From positions 1-6,746 of the forward strand of contig JARDZQ010000093.1 of NCBI GenBank assembly GCA_029240775.1: 6,746 bases of DNA. The letters run 5' to 3'. Positions 1 through 5,099 of the stretch are shown piece after piece (the first letter of the stretch is position 1; every line of letters begins with the position of its first letter). The position numbers were made by a program, and so were the translations under genes. Origin of the DNA: Rubrobacteraceae bacterium (GTDB lineage Bacteria; Actinomycetota; Rubrobacteria; Rubrobacterales; Rubrobacteraceae). The notes under the pieces were generated by a model that was not told where the DNA came from, ran no database searches, and saw only the letters and a list, made by a program, of their open reading frames with translations.

Positions 1-470
1 ACCTTCGGACCGACCTGCCCGAAGCGGGCGTTGTCCGCGGCGATGGTGAGGTCGCAGATCACGTGCAGCACGTGGCCCCCGCCGACCGCGTATCCGGCGA
101 CCATCGCCACCACCGGCTTGGGGCAACGCCGGATCTGGACGTGCAAATCCGTAATGTGGAAGCGCCCGACCGACGCGCCGCCGGGGGTGCGCCGCGGGTC
201 GTCCGGGTCTTCAAGGTACCCCGCGTCCCCGCGCACCTTCTGGTCTCCACCGGAGCAGAACGCCTCGGGCCCCTCCCCGGTCAGGATGATGACGCCCACC
301 TCGTTGTCTTCGCGAGCGTCCTCGAGAGCCCGTTGCATCTCCATTACCGTCAGAGGACGGAAGGCATTCCGTACATGGGGACGGTTTATGGTGATCTTCG
401 CGATCCCCTCCGCCTTGTGATACCCGATGTCCTCGAACTCTCCGGCTGCTTGCCACGTGAAATCAGTCAT
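1..470 (-). CDS. menB: 1,4-dihydroxy-2-naphthoyl-CoA synthase MenB, N-terminal part (cut by left edge)
   Basis: MenB is a crotonase-fold enzyme that closes the second ring of the naphthoquinone, converting O-succinylbenzoyl-CoA to 1,4-dihydroxy-2-naphthoyl-CoA in the cytoplasm. The 156 visible residues read in one open frame from ATG at 470. They contain [11 protein letters not shown] (29-39), the MenB-specific [13 protein letters not shown] (73-85) that holds CoA and the oxyanion hole, [25 protein letters not shown] (126-150, GGGH at 130-133) and GQVGPK at the edge. The usual length is about 270-300 residues, so roughly half is present. A Gly in the GQ-x-GP loop (residue 154) marks the bicarbonate-dependent class of MenB (E. 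coli type) rather than the class with an Asp there. The residue before it is Val where Thr is usual. The gene has its own promoter and no Shine-Dalgarno, suggesting a leaderless transcript. It is separated from menH by the toxin-antitoxin and AraC-VOC modules. Confidence 0.95.
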   Translation of the reverse strand, partial: MTDFTWQAAGEFEDIGYHKAEGIAKITINRPHVRNAFRPLTVMEMQRALEDAREDNEVGVIILTGEGPEAFCSGGDQKVRGDAGYLEDPDDPRRTPGGASVGRFHITDLHVQIRRCPKPVVAMVAGYAVGGGHVLHVICDLTIAADNARFGQVGPK

Positions 471-477
471 GGTGGGG

Positions 478-483
478 ATTATA
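478..483 (-). promoter_or_regulatory. menB -10 box, likely leaderless promoter
   Basis: The minus strand reads TATAAT, a perfect sigma-70 type -10 hexamer, followed by exactly 7 nt and then the menB ATG. Initiation 7-8 nt after a -10 would place the first base of the RNA at the A of the ATG. No Shine-Dalgarno fits into the 7 nt. The -35 is poor: the best match is GTGACT at 504-509, with a 20-nt spacer. This promoter lets menB be transcribed independently of the upstream menF-menD-menH genes and the mazEF module. The -10 is seen directly; the start site is inferred. Confidence 0.65.
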
Positions 484-565
484 GGGTCTGCGATGATTCG
501 TGCAGTCACGCCGCATACGCCGGCAAGGTTTTAGTGGCCAGACGGCGTCTAGCAGGTCTCCCCGG

Positions 566-910
566 CTACAGGTCCAGCACCGTCCGGATGCCGTCGTCTA
601 CCAGCAGCATCACGCCACCGGAGAGTCGACCGATACGCTCTGTCAGAAACGCCTTATCGAGGGTGACGATCTGCGACACGTTCACCACCGAGTCTCTGGG
701 TAGCCTCGTGTCTCCGGCCGTGATCAGCACGTTTCCCGGCGCTGGTGCCAGACGAAGGTTCGTTGTCAGCACCACTGCAACCACGGTGCGGATGCGGCTC
801 CGGTTGAAGTCGTCAGACTGGACGACCACCACGGGTCGCCGGTAACCAGGCTCGGACGCCGAAGGCTCCGGCAGCTCAGCCCACCAGATCTCGCCACGCC
901 GAATTACCAC
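566..910 (-). CDS. mazF: Type II toxin, MazF/PemK-family endoribonuclease
   Basis: This 114-residue protein has the length and motif order of MazF, a ribosome-independent ribonuclease that cuts single-stranded mRNA at short sequence sites when freed from its antitoxin. It opens with IRRGEIWWAELPEP (3-16, the GEIWW strand) and continues with GYRRPVVVVQSD (22-33), which supplies the catalytic Arg at 24/25. It then has VLTTNL (47-52), with the catalytic Thr at 49/50, followed by PRDSVVNVSQIVTLDKAFL, typical of the family. No key residue is missing, so it is probably active. The start is GTG at 910, and its GTGGTAA overlaps the antitoxin stop by 7 nt, the usual translational coupling of toxin to antitoxin. 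The target sequence cannot be read from the protein. There is no obvious terminator in the 95 nt before menB, so readthrough into menB is possible. Confidence 0.93.
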   Translation of the reverse strand: MVIRRGEIWWAELPEPSASEPGYRRPVVVVQSDDFNRSRIRTVVAVVLTTNLRLAPAPGNVLITAGDTRLPRDSVVNVSQIVTLDKAFLTERIGRLSGGVMLLVDDGIRTVLDL

Positions 911-1140
911 TCATCCCTGGGCAACACGCGTGTCTGCAAGCGTGCGATGACCGGATCCAGCTCGCTCGGCTCGGCGCCGTAGACCTCGTCGAGCCGCTCG
1001 GTGATACCCTGGCCACGGCGTTCTTGCAAGTAATGGCGGAGCGCAGTCACATATAACTCACTACGCGACATGCCCTCCCTCCCCGCAAACCGTTCGGCGG
1101 CCTCGAAGAGATCGTCCGGTATAGAGATGGCAGTCTTCAT
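904..1140 (-). CDS. mazE: Ribbon-helix-helix antitoxin of the MazEF module
   Basis: This is the 78-residue cognate antitoxin. Its N-terminus, MKTAISIPDDLFEAAERF, is a CopG/MetJ-type ribbon-helix-helix: strand KTAISIP (2-8), then helix 1, then SRSELYVTALRHYLQERR as helix 2. Such proteins dimerise and bind palindromic operators. The acidic C-terminal tail ending LPRDEW resembles the segment that RHH MazE antitoxins lay across MazF. The same frame extends upstream to 1176 and has another ATG at 1146. ATG 1140 is preferred because it starts exactly at the RHH strand and sits 7 nt after a TATACT -10 box, the same spacing as at menB; the longer versions would be translated from sequence inside the promoter and operator. 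It is expected to repress its own promoter together with MazF. The MazE name is used loosely, since the fold is RHH and not the AbrB-like fold of E. coli MazE. Confidence 0.9.
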   Translation of the reverse strand: MKTAISIPDDLFEAAERFAGREGMSRSELYVTALRHYLQERRGQGITERLDEVYGAEPSELDPVIARLQTRVLPRDEW

Positions 1141-1167
1141 TACCATGAGTATAACCGCGGTTATACT
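1140..1167 (+). promoter_or_regulatory. Weak candidate promoter towards the AraC gene
   Basis: On the plus strand TTACCA (1140-1145) is followed by a 16-nt spacer and TATACT (1162-1167), which is the other arm of the palindrome. Transcription would begin near 1174 and give a leader of about 50 nt to the AraC gene. The -35 has four of six matches and overlaps the antitoxin start codon. The -10 may exist merely because the operator is symmetric, so this is tentative. Confidence 0.3.
1148..1167. promoter_or_regulatory. Perfect 20-bp palindrome, candidate antitoxin operator
   Basis: The sequence AGTATAACCGCGGTTATACT equals its own reverse complement over all 20 bases. It covers the downstream part of the spacer and the whole -10 box of the antitoxin promoter, the place where a repressor blocks RNA polymerase. 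RHH antitoxins bind such dyads as dimers or tetramers, so autoregulation by the adjacent antitoxin-MazF complex is the natural reading. Because it is symmetric, the dyad also supplies a TATACT on the plus strand at 1162-1167, facing the AraC gene. Confidence 0.75.
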
Positions 1168-1176
1168 AGACCGCAA
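1148..1176 (-). promoter_or_regulatory. Promoter of the antitoxin-toxin operon
   Basis: On the minus strand, TTGCGG (1176-1171) is followed by a 17-nt spacer and TATACT (1153-1148), then 7 nt and the antitoxin ATG at 1140. The -10 matches the consensus at five of six bases and the spacing is ideal, but only the TTG of the -35 matches. As at menB, the predicted start site coincides with the ATG, implying leaderless translation. The 20-bp palindrome overlaps the -10 and much of the spacer. Confidence 0.6.
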
Positions 1177-1210
1177 GATCGTGCGCCGTCCAAAAGCATC
1201 TTTGGATCTA

Positions 1211-1216
1211 GGGAGG
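1211..1216 (+). promoter_or_regulatory. Shine-Dalgarno sequence upstream of the AraC gene
   Basis: GGGAGG lies directly after an in-frame TAG (1209-1211). It is 4 nt before an in-frame CTG (1221) but 22 nt before the first standard start, GTG 1239. The spacing points to a CTG start, giving a protein that opens with YLYLDVHPQ after the initiator. If GTG 1239 is used, this site is too far away to help. Confidence 0.45.
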
Positions 1217-1238
1217 TTCGCTGTACCTTTACCTGGAC

Positions 1239-1658
1239 GTGCACCCGCAGACGTACAGGAGCCTCGCCGACGCCCGGGACTTCATGCGGCACGCCTACGG
1301 GCGGCAGATCAAGCTGCCTGACATCTCGGCGCAGGCGAACCTCTCCCCCTACCACTTCCTTCGCGTTCACAAGCTAGCCTACGGGGAGACCCCGCACGAG
1401 TTCCTGACGCGCCTGCGCATCGAGCGGGCGAAGACGCTGCTGGCGCGGGGGAGCCACAACGTCACCGAGGCGTGTTTCGAGGTAGGGTTCTCCAGCCTGG
1501 GGAGCTTTAGTGTGCTGTTCAACCGGCAAGTGGGCGTATCTCCCTCCGAGTACCGGCGCCTCGTCAGGTCGGTGGTCGCCGTCCCGAGGACGGTCCGTCC
1601 TCTGTTCGTTCCCTCGTGCTACTTCGCGATGCTCTGCGGGGACCCCGGCGCGGGATAA
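1239..1658 (+). CDS. Short AraC-family transcriptional regulator (DNA-binding domain only)
   Basis: The protein is 139 residues from GTG 1239, or 145 if translation starts at CTG 1221, which the Shine-Dalgarno favours. It is essentially a bare AraC/XylS DNA-binding domain. The first helix-turn-helix runs through LPDISAQANLSPYHFLRVHK, followed by the family segment GETPHEFLTRLRIERAKTLL. The second helix-turn-helix is in NVTEACFEVGFSSLGSFSVLF, ending in the typical GVSPSEYRR. There is no recognisable ligand-binding domain, only about 30 C-terminal residues including PLFVPSCYFAMLCG, where the Cys could be of interest. The VOC gene starts 74 nt downstream on the same strand, and such small AraC proteins next to VOC genes are a common arrangement, so the VOC gene is its likely target. 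The inducer is unknown. Confidence 0.88.
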   Translation: MHPQTYRSLADARDFMRHAYGRQIKLPDISAQANLSPYHFLRVHKLAYGETPHEFLTRLRIERAKTLLARGSHNVTEACFEVGFSSLGSFSVLFNRQVGVSPSEYRRLVRSVVAVPRTVRPLFVPSCYFAMLCGDPGAG

Positions 1659-1693
1659 CCGCAAGTTTCGAGAAGCGAGTTGCGGGCTGGGGG

Positions 1694-1702
1694 TGCTATC
1701 TT
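1694..1702 (+). promoter_or_regulatory. Possible extended -10 before the VOC gene
   Basis: TGCTATCTT combines the TGn extension with a -10 matching four of six bases, and no convincing -35 is present. A transcript starting near 1709 would have a leader of about 24 nt with the VOC ribosome binding site inside it. It might serve for separate transcription of the VOC gene under the upstream AraC protein; cotranscription with the AraC gene is equally possible. Confidence 0.25.
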
Positions 1703-1720
1703 CGGGTCGAAGCCACAACC

Positions 1721-1728
1721 GGGAGGAG
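1721..1728 (+). promoter_or_regulatory. Ribosome binding site that sets the VOC start
   Basis: GGGAGGAG stands 4 nt before GTG 1733 and pairs well with the anti-Shine-Dalgarno. It decides for GTG 1733 over the in-frame ATG at 1616, which would overlap the AraC gene by 43 nt and add 39 residues unlike a VOC N-terminus. Confidence 0.8.
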
Positions 1729-1732
1729 AGCC

Positions 1733-2152
1733 GTGATCCAGCGCCAGAGCCACTCGACGGTATACGTGATCGACCAGCAGGAGTCCCTCGAGTTCTACCA
1801 GGACACCCTGGGCTTCGAGGTCCGCACCGACGTGCCCATGACAGAAGAGGGCGGTATTCGCTGGGTGACCCTGAGCCCCAAAGGGCAGCCGGACCTCGAG
1901 ATCATCCTCGCCCCCATAACCCCCGGGCCGATGTTCGACGCGGAGACGGCCGAGCAGATGAAGGCGCTGGTCCGCGGAGGGGCGCTCGGCGTCGGCGTGT
2001 TCGAGACCGACGACATCCACAACGACTACGAGCGTCTGAGCAGGCGGGGCGTCGAGTTCCTGTCGCCGCCCGAGGAGAGATTCTACGGCATCGAAGCCCT
2101 CGTGAAGGACAACTCGGGGAACTGGTTCAGCCTCACCCAGCGCAAGAATTGA
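1733..2152 (+). CDS. VOC-superfamily (glyoxalase/bleomycin resistance/dioxygenase fold) protein
   Basis: The 139-residue protein has the two paired beta-alpha-beta-beta-beta modules of the vicinal oxygen chelate fold. Module 1 has QRQSHSTVYVIDQQESLEFY, TLGFEVRTD (25-33) and DLEIILAP (54-61). Module 2 has GVGVFETDDI (86-95), a helix with YERLSRRGVEFL, then VKDNSGNWFSLTQ (124-136). The usual metal ligands in module 1 are present as His7 and Glu56. In module 2 the glutamate expected near the end (GNxxEL) is Ser133, and the first-strand ligand is not evident. It may therefore bind metal differently or act as a binding protein rather than a dioxygenase or glyoxalase. The reaction and substrate cannot be told. 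It follows the AraC gene and ends 7 nt from the convergent menH stop. Confidence 0.85.
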   Translation: MIQRQSHSTVYVIDQQESLEFYQDTLGFEVRTDVPMTEEGGIRWVTLSPKGQPDLEIILAPITPGPMFDAETAEQMKALVRGGALGVGVFETDDIHNDYERLSRRGVEFLSPPEERFYGIEALVKDNSGNWFSLTQRKN

Positions 2153-2159
2153 GAGGCCT

Positions 2160-2951
2160 CTACCGAGTATCCAGAAAGCGCTTCAGCAGAGCAAGATACT
2201 CTTCCGGGCTTTCGAGGTGGACGTTGTGCCCGGCACCGGGGACGACGGCGGCCCGGATGCGGGGGCTGAGGGACGCCATGCGAGTGGAGATCCCGACGTG
2301 CCTCTCGTCGAGGTCCCCGGCGACCGCGAGCGCTGGAACCTGTAGAGCTCCGAGCTCGTCCCACAGCGAGGGTTGATTCCCAATCCCCAGGCCCCTGAGC
2401 GAGCGCGCGAGCTCCCCCCTATCGTTGCGCATCCGTGCCTCGATAGTCTCTCGCAGTAACCCCTCGCGCCGCGCGAGCGACGCGAAGAGCGGCTGCCGGT
2501 ACCAGTTTTTCAGGAAGCTCGCGAGGTCACCCGACTCGAGGCGACGCGCCCTCTCCTCGTCGGCTTTGCGCCTCGCCCGTCGCTCCGCCGGCTCCTCGAT
2601 CCCCGGCGAAGCAGACTCCAGGCAGAGACACGAACACCGCTCCGGGCGGCGCAGCGCGAGGTAGAGGGCGAGCCGCCCGCCCATCGAGTAGCCGACGAGT
2701 GCAGCTCGTGTGATCCCGAGCTCGTCGAGTAGATCCAGCAGCGCCCGCGTCGTCCCTTCGATGGTGTAGGCATCCGGCGGCAGGGCGAGCGAGGAGCCGT
2801 GTCCTGGTAGGTCTGGAGCTACGCAGTAGAAATGTTCATCGAGGACTGAGATTTCGCTCGCCCAGTCGGCGCCCGAACCCATGAAGCCGTGCAAGAACAG
2901 GATGGCCGGAAGGCGAGGATCGCCGGCAAAAGTGTGATCCAACCCGCTCAC
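2160..2951 (-). CDS. menH: 2-succinyl-6-hydroxy-2,4-cyclohexadiene-1-carboxylate synthase MenH
   Basis: MenH is an alpha/beta hydrolase that removes pyruvate from SEPHCHC, the MenD product, to give SHCHC. The 263-residue protein shows LFLHGFMGSGADW (18-30, oxyanion region), DLPGHGSS (47-54) and the nucleophile elbow GYSMGGRLALYLALRRPER, with Ser89. Family cap-region residues follow: Arg124 and FLKNWYRQPLFASL (146-159), nearly identical to the MenH signature. The triad is completed by Asp215 (GDLDERH) and His242 (GAGHNVHLESPEE). All catalytic residues are present and the length is normal. The start is GTG at 2951; an in-frame TAG lies nine codons upstream and the only other early option is TTG 2942. 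No clear Shine-Dalgarno is visible, so it may depend on readthrough from the amphi-Trp gene 50 nt upstream. No terminator separates it from the convergent VOC gene. Confidence 0.92.
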   Translation of the reverse strand: MSGLDHTFAGDPRLPAILFLHGFMGSGADWASEISVLDEHFYCVAPDLPGHGSSLALPPDAYTIEGTTRALLDLLDELGITRAALVGYSMGGRLALYLALRRPERCSCLCLESASPGIEEPAERRARRKADEERARRLESGDLASFLKNWYRQPLFASLARREGLLRETIEARMRNDRGELARSLRGLGIGNQPSLWDELGALQVPALAVAGDLDERHVGISTRMASLSPRIRAAVVPGAGHNVHLESPEEYLALLKRFLDTR

Positions 2952-3001
2952 GGGCGCCGCTCGGAATGAGGACCGGAACTAATGAGCGAAAAGAGATGGG
3001 A

Positions 3002-3226
3002 TCACTCGTTGGTCCACTTGAGTTGAAACTCGAGCTCCTCTTCGTCCCCCTCCCGTTCGTGCTCGACGTTGAACTCGGCGCGGGCGGGCACGTAGACCCT
3101 CTCCCCTGCCACCTGTATCTCGAACCTCTCGCCCGTCTCGAGGGCGTCGGCCAGCCTGCGCAACTTCGCCACGAACTCGGACGTGGAGTAGACCTTCTCG
3201 ACGTCTCTGTCTCGTTTTTCGCTCAT
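3002..3226 (-). CDS. Amphi-Trp domain protein of unknown function
   Basis: This 74-residue acidic, probably cytosolic protein has the pattern of the small amphi-Trp family: an N-terminal helix VYSTSEFVAKLRRLADALETG (13-33), the segment ERFEIQVAGERVYVPARAEFNVEHE (34-58), and the acidic end EEELEFQLKW with the conserved Trp at 71. No catalytic motif, signal peptide or membrane segment is seen. The family has no known biochemical role. ATG 3226 has GAGGGGAG 3 nt upstream as ribosome binding site. It sits between menD (112 nt upstream) and menH (50 nt downstream), all on the same strand, and has a good candidate promoter of its own. It may thus be a separate unit that also feeds transcription into menH. 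Confidence 0.85.
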   Translation of the reverse strand: MSEKRDRDVEKVYSTSEFVAKLRRLADALETGERFEIQVAGERVYVPARAEFNVEHEREGDEEELEFQLKWTNE

Positions 3227-3261
3227 GGGCTCCCCTCGTGTTGGTGGAGATCTGCCTCCAT

Positions 3262-3290
3262 ATCCTATCTGGTGCGAAGCGTAGCGCCAA
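3262..3290 (-). promoter_or_regulatory. Candidate promoter of the amphi-Trp gene (and menH)
   Basis: On the minus strand TTGGCG (3290-3285) is followed by exactly 17 nt and TAGGAT (3267-3262). Each hexamer has four of six consensus bases and the spacing is optimal. Transcription would begin near 3255, giving a leader of about 29 nt that contains the GAGGGGAG ribosome binding site. It lies in the 112-nt gap after menD, in which no hairpin plus T-run terminator was found. Confidence 0.45.
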
Positions 3291-3338
3291 ACCCCCGGAT
3301 CAGGAAGAGGGTCTCACGCAAACTTCGGACACGCCGTT

Positions 3339-5099
3339 TCAGCGCCTCGGCTGCGAAATCTCCGATAATAGTCTCCGATGCAGCTCCACGTTCTCCGCGC
3401 GATCGGTACGAACCTCGATCAGGGTCGGCCCATTCCGTTCACAGGCTGCGCGGTACGTCTCGATGACCTTTGCCGCCGAGCGGGGATGCTCGTAATGCAG
3501 GCTGAACATCGCTGCGGCGTGCTCGAAGCTCAGTCCCTGCGGCGTACCGAAGTAAGGCTCGAAGAAGGCTTTGTGGCGGGCGACGGGGAGGAATGAGAAG
3601 ATCGCGCCGCCGTCGTTGTTGAGGACGACGACCGTCACGGGGAGGCCGCGCAGCAGGGCGAGCGAGTTGAGGTCGTGCAGCAGCGCGAGGTCCCCCATGA
3701 GGAGGGTGACGGGCCGCCCCGAACCGCGCGCGAACCCGGCGGCGGTGGCGACCGTGCCATCTATGCCGCTCGCGCCCCTGTTGGCGGCTACCGGGGCGGG
3801 AGCGCCGTCGGACGCCGCGAAGGTGTCGAGGTCCCGTACCGGCATGCTGCTCGCGACGCACAGGGCGTGCCCTTCGGGGATGTGCCGCGAGACGAGACGC
3901 GCGACCAGTGGCTCGTTCAGGTTTCCGGTCTCCTCCAAGACCCGGTCCAGGTAGCCATCCACCCGCTCCGAGGCCTCACGCCAGCTCGCCGTCCACGACG
4001 CGGCGGCCGCCGGAGGGTGTCGTTCGGCGGCCTGCGCGAGCGCGGTGCAGAGATCCACGACATCAGCCTCGACGCTGTGCGTCACCCTGTGGCCGGGATC
4101 CAGGCGAAACGGGTTCTCGCGCACGACGACGTAGGGATCGGGCCGGGTCGTGGCGAGGAACCTCTCGAGCCGCTTGGAGAGAGAGCGCCCACCGAAATGG
4201 AGCACCGCGCCCGGGGTGTGTGCCTCCTCGAAGCTGTCGCTCGCCAGCAGCGCGTCGTGGTACTGAACGAGGTTCTTCGAGGCCGCGCCGAGCCGGAGCT
4301 GGGAGCCCACATCCGGCAGGAGCGGCCAGCCTAAAGAGTCGGCAAGGCGCAGCACGGCCTCGCCGTGCTTTCTCGAAGGGAGACGTCCTGCGACGACGAG
4401 GCCCCGCTCCACCGGACGGAGCGCCTCCCAGAGACCTTCGACTTCGTCGGGGTCCAAGGCTGGCTTCGTGGCGGCGTACCTGGTGTACGGTCCTCCGCTC
4501 TCTCTCCAGCGGGCCGGAGCGGCGAGTTCTTCACCGGGCGCTTCGTCCGGGCCGGGGAGGAACGGTTCGCGGAACATCAGGTTCAGGTGAACGGGACCGC
4601 TGGGGGATCGGCGGGCGCGGTAGACGGCCTGATCTACGGTCGTGAGAACAATCGCGGGGTCCACGGACTCGTCAGGGGCGGGCAGGTCGAAGCGCCAGCG
4701 GACGTAGTCGCCGAAGATCTCCGGCTGGTCTATCGTCTGGTTCGCGCCCGTCTGCCGCAGCTCGGGCGGACGGTCGGCGGTCAGCAGGACCATGGGCACG
4801 CCGTCTGTCGCTGCCTCGACGACCGCCGGAAGGCCGTTGGCTACCGCCGTGCCTGAGGTCGTGATCCAGGCCGCAGGGCGTCCGGTGGCGCGCGCGTAGC
4901 CCACGGCGGCGAAGGCGGTGCCTCGCTCGTCGAAGTGGACAAGGCTTCTGACTCTCTCGTTCGCCGCGAGCGCCGCGACGAGGGGGGTTGAGCGAGAGCC
5001 CGGCGCGACGCAGAAGAAGTCCACGCCGTTGCGGGCGAGCTCCTCGACGAGGAGGGTGGCCCAGAGGAGGTTAGCGCGCGGCGTGGGGGGCCGGGTCAA
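3339..5099 (-). CDS. menD: SEPHCHC synthase MenD
   Basis: MenD is a thiamine-diphosphate enzyme joining 2-oxoglutarate (after decarboxylation) to isochorismate to form SEPHCHC. From TTG 5099 the protein has 586 residues, close to the family's 550-580. It shows APGSRSTPL (32-40), HFDERGTAF with Glu58 as the cofactor-activating glutamate, the [18 protein letters not shown] segment and [19 protein letters not shown]. Towards the C-terminus is the cofactor and magnesium site [13 protein letters not shown] (468-480) through [14 protein letters not shown] (about 493-506), the GDx...NN form typical of MenD. The open frame continues to ATG 5255, but those 52 extra residues would lie wholly inside menF, are Ser/Arg/Pro-rich and precede the domain, so they were excluded. 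No ATG or GTG lies near the domain start, so TTG is the best choice; only a weak GGGAT precedes it. The 29-nt overlap with menF suggests translational coupling. Confidence 0.93.
   Translation of the reverse strand: MTRPPTPRANLLWATLLVEELARNGVDFFCVAPGSRSTPLVAALAANERVRSLVHFDERGTAFAAVGYARATGRPAAWITTSGTAVANGLPAVVEAATDGVPMVLLTADRPPELRQTGANQTIDQPEIFGDYVRWRFDLPAPDESVDPAIVLTTVDQAVYRARRSPSGPVHLNLMFREPFLPGPDEAPGEELAAPARWRESGGPYTRYAATKPALDPDEVEGLWEALRPVERGLVVAGRLPSRKHGEAVLRLADSLGWPLLPDVGSQLRLGAASKNLVQYHDALLASDSFEEAHTPGAVLHFGGRSLSKRLERFLATTRPDPYVVVRENPFRLDPGHRVTHSVEADVVDLCTALAQAAERHPPAAAASWTASWREASERVDGYLDRVLEETGNLNEPLVARLVSRHIPEGHALCVASSMPVRDLDTFAASDGAPAPVAANRGASGIDGTVATAAGFARGSGRPVTLLMGDLALLHDLNSLALLRGLPVTVVVLNNDGGAIFSFLPVARHKAFFEPYFGTPQGLSFEHAAAMFSLHYEHPRSAAKVIETYRAACERNGPTLIEVRTDRAENVELHRRLLSEISQPRR

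Noticed and set aside
538..560. Possible terminator after mazF, from the dyad AGACG-C-CGTCT
   Set aside because: The dyad has a one-base centre and no T-run, so it cannot form a normal terminator hairpin.
63..845. Plus-strand open frame of 260 codons covering menB and mazF
   Set aside because: It is antisense to two clear coding regions and their intergenic promoter, has no domain similarity and arises from high GC.
1616..1732. Earlier ATG start for the VOC protein
   Set aside because: It overlaps the AraC gene and lacks a good ribosome binding site, whereas GTG 1733 has GGGAGGAG 4 nt upstream and begins at the VOC fold.
1510..2376. Plus-strand frame of 288 codons overlapping the AraC gene, the VOC gene and the menH 3' end
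   Set aside because: It runs out of frame with the recognisable AraC and VOC proteins and is Arg/Pro-rich without motifs.
3275..3290. Shared 8-mer CGCTACGC upstream of the amphi-Trp gene and menF
   Set aside because: It falls at different distances from the two -10 boxes and is short enough to occur by chance in GC-rich DNA.
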